Shown here: positions 1-9,137 of the stretch, piece after piece
Position numbering within the stretch: position 1 is the stretch's first letter
How the letters are laid out: every line of letters begins with the position of its first letter
Source: an uncultured Oscillospiraceae bacterium
GTDB taxonomy: Bacteria > Bacillota > Clostridia > Oscillospirales > Oscillospiraceae
DNA length: 46,314 nt
Direction: 5' to 3'
Assembly (NCBI GenBank): GCA_934567355.1
Contig: CAKTJC010000022.1
Span: forward strand, 1-46,314
Position numbers and translations under genes: made by a program
Notes under the pieces: model-generated
Databases searched by the model: none
What the model saw: the letters and a program-made list of their open reading frames with translations, nothing else
Told to the model about the DNA's origin: nothing

Positions 1-311
1 TTACAAGGTACAGATAAGCTCACGCTCTCGCTGTGAACTTTGCTATTCTATCACGCTGCCATCCGTTTGTCAAGAGGTTTTTTCTCTCTTTTTCGGATTT
101 TCCCGTGATTTTCGCCATCCTCCCGCCCGCTTGCGGGGCGTTCATCGGAAAGCTTGCATATATTACCACGCCCACCACCCCTTTGTCAAGCCCTTTTTAC
201 CTCTTTTTCCCCTTTTTTCCTTTTTATTTTTATCACGCACACTTGTCTGTGAAGGGCGGACATTTTTGTGTCCCGAGGGACTGCAACTCATGCGTTTCCA
301 GCGGATTTTCT

Positions 312-340
312 TTGACATTTTCAGCCGCATTCATTATAAT
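312..340 (+). promoter_or_regulatory. Sigma-A promoter of trmB-mnmG
   Basis: TTGACA at 312-317 and TATAAT at 335-340 are both exact consensus and are separated by 17 bp. They sit 40 bp upstream of the trmB start. Bases 1-311 hold no recognisable gene; they are pyrimidine-rich and probably the tail of an upstream intergenic region. Confidence 0.85.
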
Positions 341-379
341 ATTTCAAAGATTTGTTTTGCCGAGTTTGGAGGATTTTCT

Positions 380-1075
380 ATGAGAATGAGAAAAATGCGG
401 AATCTGGAGCCGCGGATGGAGCGTTGCAGCGCCTACCGCATCTCCAATCCCGCCACTTTAAAAGGGAATTGGCGCAGCCTGATGCCCGGATGCACCGCCC
501 TGTGGGTGGAGGTTGGCTGCGGCAAGGGCAAATTCACCGCCGAAACCGCCCAGGCCAATCCCGATGTGCTTTTGATTGCCGTGGAGCGCTGCAAGGAGGC
601 CGTGGTGGTCGCCATGGAGAAGGCGCGGGACATGGGCCTGAAAAACGTCTTCTATATTGATATGGATGTGGCGATGATTGAGGATTTCTTCGCCCCTGCC
701 GAAATCGACCGGCTGTTCATCAACTTCCCCGACCCCTGGCCCCGGAAGAAGAACGGCAAGCGCCGTCTGACCCATCGGGGCTTCCTGGACAAGTATTGCC
801 GGGTGGTGCGTCAGGGCGGTGAGATTCACTTCAAGACCGACAACGCCCCCCTGTTTGAGTTCAGCCTGGAGGAGTTTGCTGCCTGTGGTCTGGAAACCAA
901 GAACGTGACCCGGAATCTCCACGAGAACGGCATCGTTGGCATCACGACCGGGTACGAGGAGAAGTTCCACGCCCTGGGTACCCCCATCAATCGCTGTGAG
1001 GTTGTGTGCAAGCCTTTCCTGCTGCCGCCGGAGGAGAAGAAGCACCCCGAAGCCGAAGCGGAGGAAGCCCAATGA
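380..1075 (+). CDS. trmB: tRNA (guanine-N7-)-methyltransferase TrmB
   Basis: Transfers a methyl group from SAM to N7 of G46 in the variable loop of tRNA, in the cytosol. The 231-residue product shows the SAM-binding motif [10 protein letters not shown] near residue 52 and the family signature [15 protein letters not shown] in the middle, which carries the catalytic and tRNA-contacting residues. The C-terminus is a short acidic tail ([14 protein letters not shown]) beyond the usual fold. The ATG at 380 is chosen because GGAGG lies at 369-372 and the protein then starts at the usual family N-terminus; the frame stays open further upstream, but that part has no family character. Its stop overlaps the mnmG start (ATGA), so the two tRNA modification genes are translationally coupled. 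Confidence 0.93.
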   Translation: MRMRKMRNLEPRMERCSAYRISNPATLKGNWRSLMPGCTALWVEVGCGKGKFTAETAQANPDVLLIAVERCKEAVVVAMEKARDMGLKNVFYIDMDVAMIEDFFAPAEIDRLFINFPDPWPRKKNGKRRLTHRGFLDKYCRVVRQGGEIHFKTDNAPLFEFSLEEFAACGLETKNVTRNLHENGIVGITTGYEEKFHALGTPINRCEVVCKPFLLPPEEKKHPEAEAEEAQ

Positions 1076-2955
1076 GCTTTGTTGCCGGAAGCTGTGACGT
1101 TGCCGTTATCGGCGCAGGTCACGCCGGAATCGAGGCTGCCCTGGCTGCCGCCCGGCTGGGACTGCACACCATTCTGTTTACCATCAATCTGGATGCCGTG
1201 GGCAATATGCCCTGCAATCCCGCCATTGGCGGCACGGGCAAGGGGCATCTGGTGCGGGAGCTGGACGCTCTGGGCGGCGAAATGGGCGTGGCTGCCGATG
1301 CCAGCTGCATTCAGTATCGGATGCTCAACCGGGGCAAAGGCCCCGCCGTCCACTCCCTGCGGGCCCAGGCTGACCGCCAGCGGTACAAAATGTATATGAA
1401 GCACACCCTGGAACAGCAGGAGCACCTGGAACTGAAACAGGCGCAGATTGTAGACATCCAGGTGGAGGATGGCCGGGTGTGCGGTGTACGCACCCAGCTG
1501 GGAACCCAATACACCGCCAAGGCCGTGGTGGTTGCCACCGGCACCTATCTGGACAGCACCGTCATCACCGGTGAAAGCGTTGTTTCCTCCGGTCCTGACG
1601 GAATGCACGCCAGCATCGGCCTTGCCGACCGGCTGCGCCAGCTGGGGCTTTCCCTGCGGCGGTTCAAAACCGGCACCCCGCCCCGGGTCAACCGGCGGAG
1701 CATTGATTTTTCCAAAATGGAATTGCAGCCCGGGGACGAAACCGTAGAGCCATTCTCTTTCCGCACCACCCACAAGGTGAACAACTCCGCCGTCTGCTAT
1801 CTCACCTATACCAACGAGGAAACCCACCGCATCATCCGGGAGAATCTCCACCGCAGCCCCATGTATGACGGCACCATCTCCGGTGTCGGACCCCGCTACT
1901 GCCCCAGCATTGAGACGAAAATCGTCCGCTTTGCCGACAAGCCCCGCCACCAGCTGTTTATTGAGCCATGCGGGCTGGACACCGAAGAAATGTACATTCA
2001 GGGTTTTTCTTCCAGTCTGCCGGAGGATGTGCAGTTGGAAATGCTGCATACTGTTGTCGGGCTGGAACACGCAGAGATGATGCGTCCCGCCTATGCCATT
2101 GAATACGAATGCGTTGACCCCACCGAGCTGCTGCCCACCCTGGAAAGCAAAAAAATTTCCGGTCTGTACGGCGCAGGTCAGTTCAACGGTACCTCCGGCT
2201 ATGAGGAAGCCGCCGTGCAGGGGCTGGTGGCCGGTGTCAATGCGGCGCTAAAGATTCTGGGGCGGGAGCCTCTGATTCTCACCCGGGACACCAGTTATAT
2301 TGGCACGCTGATTGACGATCTGGTGACCAAGGGCACCCAAGAGCCATACCGGATTATGACCAGCCGCAGCGAATACCGGATTTTGCATCGCCAGGACAAT
2401 GCCGACCAGCGGCTCACTGCCATCGGCGCTGCCATTGGGCTGGTGCCCCAGCAGCGGGCGCAGCAGGTGGAAGAAAAATACGAAGCTGTCCGCCGGGAAA
2501 AGAATCGGCTGGAAGCCACCGGCGTTGCCGCCAGCGAAGCGCTGAACGAAATGCTGGAGCGGCGCCACAGCACCCCCGTTACCAATTCCGCACGGCTGGC
2601 CGACCTGCTGCGCAGACCGGAAATCAGCTACGGCGACCTACTCCCCTTCGACCCGGAGAATCCGGGGCTGCCCCAGGCGGTGACGGAGGAAGTGGAGATT
2701 CAGATTAAATATGCCGGTTACCTGCTGCGCCAGGAGCGCCAGGTGGAGGAATTTAAGAAGGAGGAAGCGCGGCTGCTGCCCGCCGACATCGACTATGAAT
2801 CCATCCGGGGACTTCGACTGGAAGCGCAGCAGAAGCTGTCCGCCATCCGCCCCCTGTCCATCGGGCAGGCCGGACGCATTTCCGGTGTCAGCCCGGCAGA
2901 CATTGCGGTGCTGCTGATTTATTTGGAGCAAGGCGGCAGCGCCGCCAGGCAGTGA
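1072..2955 (+). CDS. mnmG: tRNA uridine-5-carboxymethylaminomethyl(34) synthesis enzyme MnmG
   Basis: FAD-dependent partner of MnmE that installs the 5-carboxymethylaminomethyl group on the wobble uridine of tRNA. The 627-residue length is normal. The Rossmann motif [13 protein letters not shown] is at residues 10-22 and the family block [20 protein letters not shown] lies near residue 45. The C-terminal helical domain that contacts MnmE and tRNA is present to the end. The ATG at 1072 overlaps the trmB stop; an in-frame extension upstream lies inside trmB and is not used. mnmE and rsmG, its usual neighbours in Firmicutes, are absent here. Confidence 0.96.
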   Translation: MSFVAGSCDVAVIGAGHAGIEAALAAARLGLHTILFTINLDAVGNMPCNPAIGGTGKGHLVRELDALGGEMGVAADASCIQYRMLNRGKGPAVHSLRAQADRQRYKMYMKHTLEQQEHLELKQAQIVDIQVEDGRVCGVRTQLGTQYTAKAVVVATGTYLDSTVITGESVVSSGPDGMHASIGLADRLRQLGLSLRRFKTGTPPRVNRRSIDFSKMELQPGDETVEPFSFRTTHKVNNSAVCYLTYTNEETHRIIRENLHRSPMYDGTISGVGPRYCPSIETKIVRFADKPRHQLFIEPCGLDTEEMYIQGFSSSLPEDVQLEMLHTVVGLEHAEMMRPAYAIEYECVDPTELLPTLESKKISGLYGAGQFNGTSGYEEAAVQGLVAGVNAALKILGREPLILTRDTSYIGTLIDDLVTKGTQEPYRIMTSRSEYRILHRQDNADQRLTAIGAAIGLVPQQRAQQVEEKYEAVRREKNRLEATGVAASEALNEMLERRHSTPVTNSARLADLLRRPEISYGDLLPFDPENPGLPQAVTEEVEIQIKYAGYLLRQERQVEEFKKEEARLLPADIDYESIRGLRLEAQQKLSAIRPLSIGQAGRISGVSPADIAVLLIYLEQGGSAARQ

Positions 2956-3039
2956 TGCCGCAGGGCATACTGATCATTTGCCCCCTATCAGCTCACATTT
3001 TTCTTGTCCCGTGCATATCCTTTTCCGAGGCGATGCATT

Positions 3040-3972
3040 TTGGGAATTGTGAAAACCGATGTACCCATGACCGCTGCGCTGTGCAGTGAAACCATTGATG
3101 CGCTGGTGCGCGCCTATCCCTTCTGCCGCAGTGAGGTGCTGACCGACACTGCCTTTGGACGGCCGATGAAAACGCTGGTCATCGGCGATGGGGAACGGCA
3201 GGTGCTCTTCACCGCTGCCCACCACGCCAACGAATGGATCACCGCGCCCCTGCTGCTGAAATTTGTGGAAGAGCTGGCTGCCGCAATGCGCGGCGGCGGC
3301 AAACTCTGGGGCGTGGATGCCCGCACCATTGGAAACCTGGTCACCATCCATACCGTCCCCATGGTTGACCCGGACGGGGTCGATCTGGTGACCGGCGCCA
3401 TTGAACCGGGAACGCTTCAATTTGCCGCTGCAGAAAGCCTGGCGGCAAACTATCCGGGCATTCCCTTTCCGGACGGTTGGAAAGCAAACCTCCTGGGGGT
3501 CGACCTGAACCTGCAATACCCTGCCGGTTGGCTGACCGCCCGGGAAATCAAGTTTTCCGCCGGATATACCCGTCCCGGCCCGCGGGATTATGTCGGCCGT
3601 GCCCCGCTGACCCAGCGGGAGAGCAAGGCGTTGGCAGAATATACCCGCGCCGTCGACCCCCGCCTGGTGCTGGCCTACCACACCCAGGGGAAGGTCATAT
3701 ACTGGCAGTTCCGGGACTATCAGGTGACCGGTGCCCGAGAGTTGGCGCAGGAATTTGCGCGGGTCAGCGGCTACGAAGTGGAGGACACCCCCTACGAGTC
3801 CAGCTTTGCAGGCTTCAAGGACTGGTTCATCCAGGATTTCCGCCGCCCCGGCTTCACCATTGAAGCAGGAATCGGTGAAAACCCGCTGTCCATCACACAG
3901 TTTGATTCCATTTACCGGGATAATCTGGGCATCCTGGTCACTGCCGCTCTCGGGCTTCCCGGTGGCGCATAA
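3040..3972 (+). CDS. M14-family zinc carboxypeptidase, gamma-D-glutamyl-DAP peptidase type
   Basis: Likely a zinc metallopeptidase that cleaves gamma-D-glutamyl-meso-diaminopimelate bonds in recycled or spore peptidoglycan peptides. The zinc ligands are visible as HANE in HHANEWITAPLL and a later His in LAYHTQGKVIYW; the catalytic Glu is in FTIEAGIGENPLS near the C-terminus. There is no signal peptide or LysM domain, so the enzyme should be cytosolic. The start is inferred as TTG at 3040: GAGG lies 9 bp upstream and the product then begins MGIVKTDVP, like family members. An ATG at 3067 is possible but would remove conserved residues. It precedes a HAD phosphatase gene by 24 bp. Confidence 0.78.
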   Translation: MGIVKTDVPMTAALCSETIDALVRAYPFCRSEVLTDTAFGRPMKTLVIGDGERQVLFTAAHHANEWITAPLLLKFVEELAAAMRGGGKLWGVDARTIGNLVTIHTVPMVDPDGVDLVTGAIEPGTLQFAAAESLAANYPGIPFPDGWKANLLGVDLNLQYPAGWLTAREIKFSAGYTRPGPRDYVGRAPLTQRESKALAEYTRAVDPRLVLAYHTQGKVIYWQFRDYQVTGARELAQEFARVSGYEVEDTPYESSFAGFKDWFIQDFRRPGFTIEAGIGENPLSITQFDSIYRDNLGILVTAALGLPGGA

Positions 3973-3996
3973 CAATGCATTTACAAAGGAGAAAAA

Positions 3997-4782
3997 ATGG
4001 TTATCTTTTTTGACATTGACGGAACCATCATCGATGCAGTCACACAAATCATCCCCGATTCCGCCGTCCGCGCGGTGGAACGGCTGAAGGAAAACGGGCA
4101 TGTGCCCATCATCAATACCGGCCGCCCCTATTTACAGATCGACCATCGGATCAATAAGATGGCCTTTCGCGGCTTTGCCTGCGGCTGCGGCATGGAGGTA
4201 TTGCTGGACGGGGAATATCTGATCCGCGTTCAGCCGTCGCTGGAGCTGCGGCGCAGGAGCGTGGAATGCTCCCGCAAATATCACATGATCTCCTTTTACG
4301 AGGCAATGGACGGCGGCATTCTGCTCGACGGTGAAAATTCCTTCCATCCGCTGATGTCCCGGGAGGTGGAGCGGCTGCGCCGGGCGGGGTATCCCATCCA
4401 CCAGCTGGCAGAGGAAGGCGAGCCGGATTTTATGAAATTCGTCACCTTCTGCGGTGAACGTGGGGATATTGACGCCTTCAAGGCGGAAATGAGTCGGGAC
4501 TACGTCATCACCGACCGGGAGGCCGGAATGTATGAGCTGGTGCTGAAGGGCTATTCCAAGGCCGCCGGGATGCAGCGCATTCTGAGCCATCTGGGCACCG
4601 CGCCGGAGGACACCTGCGCCATCGGCGACAGCGCCAACGATATTCCCATGTTCCGCATGGCCTCCCACTCCGCCTGCATGGGCGGCGGTGCGGAGGAGGC
4701 CATGCAAGCCGCCGAATTCGTCACCGCCCCGGTGCTGGAGGACGGCATTGAGAAAGCACTGAAGCATTTTGGACTGATTTGA
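3997..4782 (+). CDS. Cof-type HAD-superfamily phosphatase
   Basis: A HAD hydrolase of the IIB (Cof) subgroup that dephosphorylates small phosphorylated metabolites, often sugar phosphates or flavin precursors; the substrate cannot be read from sequence. Motif I is FFDIDGTI at residues 4-11, with the nucleophile and acid/base aspartates. Motif III is a Lys in VLKGYSKAAG, and motif IV is IGDSANDIPMF. The long insert between motifs I and III is the C2 cap. A strong AAAGGAG lies before the ATG. The alpha-galactosidase gene follows after 10 bp, suggesting a sugar-related operon. Confidence 0.85.
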   Translation: MVIFFDIDGTIIDAVTQIIPDSAVRAVERLKENGHVPIINTGRPYLQIDHRINKMAFRGFACGCGMEVLLDGEYLIRVQPSLELRRRSVECSRKYHMISFYEAMDGGILLDGENSFHPLMSREVERLRRAGYPIHQLAEEGEPDFMKFVTFCGERGDIDAFKAEMSRDYVITDREAGMYELVLKGYSKAAGMQRILSHLGTAPEDTCAIGDSANDIPMFRMASHSACMGGGAEEAMQAAEFVTAPVLEDGIEKALKHFGLI

Positions 4783-4792
4783 GGGACTACAT

Positions 4793-6055
4793 ATGATTGC
4801 AAAAACACCGCCCATGGGCTGGAACAGCTGGGACTGCTACGGCCCCGCCGTCACCGAGGAGACCGTGCGCCGTAATGCCGCATTCATGGCAAAGCATCTG
4901 AAGCAGTATGGCTGGGAATACATCGTCGTGGACATTCAGTGGTATGAACCGGCCGCCGTGTCCCATCACTACAACCCCTTTGCAGACTTATGCATGGATG
5001 AATATTCCCGACTGATGCCCGCAGAGAACCGCTTTCCCTCCGCCGCCGGCGGCAGGGGCTTTGCGCCGCTGGCGGAATATGTGCACTCCCTGGGGCTGAA
5101 ATTCGGCATTCACATCATGCGGGGCATCCCCCGTCAGGCCGTCCACCGCAATACAAAAATCAAAGGCAGCGCCAGAACCGCCCGGGAAATTGCCAAGCGG
5201 AACAGCATCTGCCAGTGGAATACGGATATGTACGGCGTGGATGCATCCAAAGACGGCGCAAGGGAATACTATGCCAGCCTCTTTGAGCTCTACGCCTCCT
5301 GGGGCGTGGACTTCATCAAATGCGACGACATCTGCCGGGAGCTGCCCCACGAGGAGTCGGAACTCCTGCTTCTGAGCGACTGCCTGCGCCGCTGCGGCCG
5401 GGACATGGTGCTCAGCCTCTCCCCCGGTCCGGCGCTGCTGGAGAAGGCGGAGCTGTATAAGCAGACTTCCAACATGTGGCGCATTACCGACGATTTCTGG
5501 GACGATTGGCAGCTGCTCTATGCCATGTTTGAGCGGGCGGAAAAATGGTGCACCCACGCCGGCCCCGGCCACTGGCCGGATGCCGACATGCTTCCCATCG
5601 GTCCCATCCGTCAAACCGAGGGGCAGGAAAACCGCACGCAGTTCACCCCGGATGAGCAGTGCACCATGCTCACCCTGTGGAGCATCTTCCGCTCCCCGCT
5701 GATCATCGGCGGCGATATGACCGGCTTCGACCCCTTCACCATGAGCCTGATCACCAACGGGCAAATTCTTGCCATGCACCGGCTTTCCCGCCACGCCCAT
5801 CAGGTATGGCGCAGAGAGATCGGCGGCACCGAGTTTGCCCTCTGGACAGCCGCCTGTGCCCAAGGCGGCCAGTACGTTGCCATCTTTAACCTCGGCGAGC
5901 ACGCGAACCACATCCGGATCCCCCTGTGCGACCTGGAGGCAGACGACGCTTCCCAGGCAGAAAACCTGTGGACAGGTGACGTTATCCCCATCTGCGACGC
6001 ATTGGAAGCATCCGTTCCCGCCCATGGAGCTGCGGCATTCCGGCTGGTGCCCTGA
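4793..6055 (+). CDS. Alpha-galactosidase, glycoside hydrolase family 27
   Basis: Hydrolyses terminal alpha-linked galactose (or a related sugar) with retention. The N-terminus TPPMGWNSWDCYGP is the classic GH27 signature. The nucleophile Asp should be in VDFIKCDDI and the acid/base Asp in WRITDDFWDDW; GHWPDADMLPIG and the FRSPLIIGGDM block complete the barrel. A small C-terminal beta domain follows. At 420 residues without a signal peptide it is a cytosolic enzyme acting on imported oligosaccharides. GAGGGA precedes the ATG. No sugar transporter is adjacent. Isomaltodextranase-like or arabinopyranosidase activity cannot be excluded. Confidence 0.88.
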   Translation: MIAKTPPMGWNSWDCYGPAVTEETVRRNAAFMAKHLKQYGWEYIVVDIQWYEPAAVSHHYNPFADLCMDEYSRLMPAENRFPSAAGGRGFAPLAEYVHSLGLKFGIHIMRGIPRQAVHRNTKIKGSARTAREIAKRNSICQWNTDMYGVDASKDGAREYYASLFELYASWGVDFIKCDDICRELPHEESELLLLSDCLRRCGRDMVLSLSPGPALLEKAELYKQTSNMWRITDDFWDDWQLLYAMFERAEKWCTHAGPGHWPDADMLPIGPIRQTEGQENRTQFTPDEQCTMLTLWSIFRSPLIIGGDMTGFDPFTMSLITNGQILAMHRLSRHAHQVWRREIGGTEFALWTAACAQGGQYVAIFNLGEHANHIRIPLCDLEADDASQAENLWTGDVIPICDALEASVPAHGAAAFRLVP

Positions 6056-6130
6056 CGGCGCGTTCTCTTCCTCACATTTGAAATTGCGAACCTTTCCCAG
6101 CCTCGGCAAATCCCGCCAAATAAGCTGACA

Positions 6131-6171
6131 AATCCTCCTGCCCTCAAAGGATGAAGGCGGGAGGATTTTTT
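6131..6171 (+). terminator. Intrinsic terminator after the alpha-galactosidase gene
   Basis: The 12-bp stem AATCCTCCTGCC / GGCGGGAGGATT (one T.G pair) is followed by a run of six T. Confidence 0.85.
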
Positions 6172-6235
6172 CAATCAGGAAGACGGCTTATCCGCCATAT
6201 CAATATAATCATAGGTTCCCTAATACACGGCGCCG

Positions 6236-6730
6236 TTACACCGTCCGTTCCATTCTTCCCGCTTCCATCCGGTACACCTTGTCAAACCGGTGCATGAAAT
6301 CTCCGGAGGTATCGTGGGTGATGACGATCATAGCACAGGGGAGGCTCAGCAGGTTTTCCATCACCTGCTGGGTCGTTTCAGCATCCAGGCTGGCAGTTAC
6401 CTCGTCGGCAATGACCAGGGCGTATTTTCGGATGATCATGCGCGCAATGCCAATGCGCTGGCGCTGGCCGCCGGAGAGATCGCGGCCGTTTTCCTCCAGG
6501 GTGGTGTCAACGCCTTCCGGCGCGGTGGCAACGAAGCTCTGCAGCCCCGCCAGCCTTACCGCCTCGTTCACCGCTTCCTCGGAAAACGGCTCATACAGGC
6601 AGATGTTGTTTCGGATGCTGTCGGCGAACAGGAAGGTGCTTTGGGACACATAGCCCACCTTCCGGTACAGCGAGTGCCGGTCAATTTCCCACAGCTCCTG
6701 CCCGCCAAAGCGGATACTGCCCTCATATTC
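6236..6730 (-). pseudogene. Truncated ABC exporter ATPase (C-terminal remnant)
   Basis: The frame encodes the second half of an ABC exporter nucleotide-binding domain: GSIRFGGQELWEIDRHSL, the Q-loop VGYVSQSTFLFADSIRNNI, the signature LSGGQRQRIGIARM, Walker B LVIADEVTASLD and the H-loop ITHD. The transmembrane domain and Walker A are missing. The frame is cut by a TAG at 6731-6733, where the FGGY kinase coding sequence takes over, so the break is a recombination junction rather than a point mutation. A GTG at 6658 could start a short product but it could not bind ATP. Walker B reads IADEVTASLD instead of the usual LDEATSALD. Confidence 0.85.
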
Positions 6731-8072
6731 CTACCACCTCGCGCCAGGTCATGGGGCTTACGGCGGTGAAAGCTGCAATGGCTGCGCCGCAGGCGGCTTC
6801 TTCCCTGCATTGAGAGAGCTGCAGCTGCATGCCGAACCGCTCCCGGACGATTTTCTGAAGGTGTGCGTTTTTCCGCAGTCCGTTCCCGGAGCCGATGATC
6901 CGGCTGTGGGAGCAGGGGGCACCTGGGCGCATAGTTTGGTAGCGCTCATAAAGCTCCCGGGCAATGCCATCCAGGACGCCGTAGGTCAGCGAGGCGGGAT
7001 CAAAATTGCCGGTGGTCAGGTTGCGGATGGAGCCGCAGCGTTCCGGATGGTCGCGCGTGCCCTCAAAGGCGGTGTCTATCAGAAGGTGATTCGGGTTTCT
7101 GTATGTATCCAACATGCCGTCCATCACTGCATAAATATCGATCTTTTCTGTATGGAATGCCTGCGCGCACTGCGCAAAGAAATCTGCCAGCGCCGCATAG
7201 GCTCTCCCGCCGCACAGGGACGCGCCCACAGCAAGATAGGAATTTTCGACAAAGGGGCGCGCCTCAATATCGTCGCCGGTGACGATTCGATCCGTCAGCA
7301 TCGAAACCTGGCTGCCGGTACCCACGTTGACAAGAATCTCCTCCCGGCCGTGGCGGACGGAGCCAAAGAAGCTGGCCTGATTATCGCCGATCGCGATGGC
7401 AACGGGAACCCCCCGGTAGCTGCCCAGCGGCGCAATGGAGGCGGTAAGCTCCGGCAGCACTGCACCGGAAATCCTCTCCGCCTCCAGCTGCTCCCGCCGA
7501 AAATCGGCGGCAGAGAGGTCATAAAAACCGAATCCGGCCGCATTGCTTGTGTGAACCAGGGGCATCCTCCGCCCGGTCAGCACCATGCCCAGATAGTCCA
7601 TAATGGTGCACAGCTTCGCAGCTCCCGGCGGGACGAGACCGTGCCGGAGATTATACAGGTGCGTCACCAGTCCGTAGCCGGGATAGAACCCGCCGCCATA
7701 CCGTTCCTTCAGTCTTTCACATAGATTCTTCCCATCCGCGTCGAGCAATGCCCCACGTCCGTCCTGCCAGGTATACAACGGACTAACGCAGCTGCCGTCT
7801 TCATCGGTATATACAATCCCGTGCATCTGCCCGGTCAGCCCGATAGCTGCTGCCCCCGGGTAATCATCCAGTATTTCATCCAAAAGCTTCTGCGTCTTCG
7901 CCACGATCAGCGCCGGATCCTGTACCCGCTCCCAGGCATGCCCGGTTTGCAGAAAGCTCCCGTTCGGCACCGTATAGGCACGCAGCGTTTTCCCCGTATG
8001 CGGCTCCAGCACCGCCGCGCTGATGCTGGTCGTTCCGATATCCAGCCCGATCACCTTTACCGACTTTTCCAT
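6723..8072 (-). CDS. FGGY-family carbohydrate kinase, sedoheptulokinase-like
   Basis: ATP-dependent kinase of a ketose or polyol sugar. The N-terminal FGGY domain begins VIGLDIGTTSISAAVLE, followed by GLTGQMHGIVY and YTWQDGRG, the latter resembling sedoheptulokinases rather than xylulokinases. The C-terminal ATPase domain has AIAIGDNQASFFGS, NVGTGSQVS and GSGNGLRKN. At 449 residues it is close to family length, but the last residues (SPMTWREVVGI) coincide with the junction to the ABC remnant, so the native C-terminus may have been replaced by a few residues. GGAGGG precedes the ATG at 8072. The substrate is an inference. Confidence 0.8.
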   Translation of the reverse strand: MEKSVKVIGLDIGTTSISAAVLEPHTGKTLRAYTVPNGSFLQTGHAWERVQDPALIVAKTQKLLDEILDDYPGAAAIGLTGQMHGIVYTDEDGSCVSPLYTWQDGRGALLDADGKNLCERLKERYGGGFYPGYGLVTHLYNLRHGLVPPGAAKLCTIMDYLGMVLTGRRMPLVHTSNAAGFGFYDLSAADFRREQLEAERISGAVLPELTASIAPLGSYRGVPVAIAIGDNQASFFGSVRHGREEILVNVGTGSQVSMLTDRIVTGDDIEARPFVENSYLAVGASLCGGRAYAALADFFAQCAQAFHTEKIDIYAVMDGMLDTYRNPNHLLIDTAFEGTRDHPERCGSIRNLTTGNFDPASLTYGVLDGIARELYERYQTMRPGAPCSHSRIIGSGNGLRKNAHLQKIVRERFGMQLQLSQCREEAACGAAIAAFTAVSPMTWREVVGI

Positions 8073-8176
8073 TGCTGCCCTCCGCTGTGCAAATCAGAAT
8101 GCTTTTTGTTTCCTGTGGGAAATATTCCCTCGCTGATATTATCACAGGCCTTCATAAAAAGATACACCGAAAATGG

Positions 8177-8216
8177 AAAAAAAGCCCTCACAGAAGCACT
8201 TCATTCCTGTGAGGGC
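8177..8216 (-). terminator. Terminator of the rpmH-jag operon
   Basis: The 10-bp perfect stem GCCCTCACAG / CTGTGAGGGC (8184-8193 and 8207-8216) lies 6 bp after the jag stop on the minus strand and is followed by seven T. Confidence 0.9.
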
Positions 8217-8222
8217 AGATGA

Positions 8223-9134
8223 TTACCGAACGTATTCGATGACAACGCAGCGGTTGGGTTCGACGCCGGTGGAATGAGTAGTGATATTGTCCATATCCTG
8301 CAGAGCGGCGTGGATGACGTGGCGCTCGTAGGCGTTCATGGGCTCCAGCGTGGTGCGGCGGCGCATTTTCAGCACCTGCTGCGCCTTCTTCACCGCGTAA
8401 CGGCGCAGGCTCTCTTCGCGCTTTTCCCGGTAGCTCTCGGCGTCCACGTTGATGCGGATGTGACCCTCCACGCCACGGTTGATGGAGTAGTTGGCCAGGT
8501 GCTGAATGGCATCCAGCGTGTCGCCCCGGCGACCGATCAGGTAGCCCAGATCTTCACCCACCAGCTCCACCTGGTATGTATTGCCGTCCTCCTTCCAGCA
8601 GTGGGGTACGGCCTTGGAATCCATGCGCTCCAGCAGGCCTGCAATGAAGGTCTCGATCTTCTCCTCTACACTGCCCGGCTCAGCGGGGACATATACCTTC
8701 GGCTCCTTGGGTGCCTTGGGCGTCTGGGGCTTTTTCTCCCGGGGCTCTCTCGGCTCGCGGGGCGGGCGCTCCCTTTTCTCCTGGCGAGGGGCAGCAGGCT
8801 CGGCCTTTTCCGCAGGCTCCGCCTTGGGCTGAGGCGCAGGAGCAGGGGCGGGAGCGGGCTTGGGCGGCTCCTGCTTCGGCTCGGGCTTCTTGGGCGGCTT
8901 GGGCTTGGAGCGGGAGGCGGACGACAGGGCGACCTTGGGCGCCTCGGGCACGGGATCGGGCACCTCGTAGGTCACCTCGATCTTGGCAGGCTGCGCGCCG
9001 ATGCCCAGGAAACCGGACTTGGGCATCTGAATCACCTGATAGGAGAAGCTGTCGGCATCCAGCCCCAGCTGCGCAGCGGCGTTGGCCTTGGCTTCGTCAA
9101 TGGTTTTGCCGGAAATAATGCTCTTCTTTTCCAT
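8223..9134 (-). CDS. jag: RNA-binding protein Jag (KhpB/EloR)
   Basis: Cytosolic RNA-binding protein that, with KhpA, affects cell elongation and division in Firmicutes. The N-terminal Jag-N domain (residues 1-52) is MEKKSIISGKTIDEAKANAA through GFLGIGAQPAKIEV. A long Pro/Lys/Glu-rich linker follows (about residues 60-150), then a KH domain with LIGRRGDTLDAIQHL. The C-terminal R3H domain contains the R-x3-H-like ERHVIHAAL. The total of 303 residues is longer than in bacilli because of the linker. It begins 3 bp after yidC, as in the conserved cluster. Confidence 0.93.
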   Translation of the reverse strand: MEKKSIISGKTIDEAKANAAAQLGLDADSFSYQVIQMPKSGFLGIGAQPAKIEVTYEVPDPVPEAPKVALSSASRSKPKPPKKPEPKQEPPKPAPAPAPAPQPKAEPAEKAEPAAPRQEKRERPPREPREPREKKPQTPKAPKEPKVYVPAEPGSVEEKIETFIAGLLERMDSKAVPHCWKEDGNTYQVELVGEDLGYLIGRRGDTLDAIQHLANYSINRGVEGHIRINVDAESYREKREESLRRYAVKKAQQVLKMRRRTTLEPMNAYERHVIHAALQDMDNITTHSTGVEPNRCVVIEYVR

Positions 9135-9137
9135 GGA

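Noticed and set aside
826..2070. A 414-codon minus-strand frame over trmB and mnmG
   Set aside because: Antisense to certain genes with no family motif.
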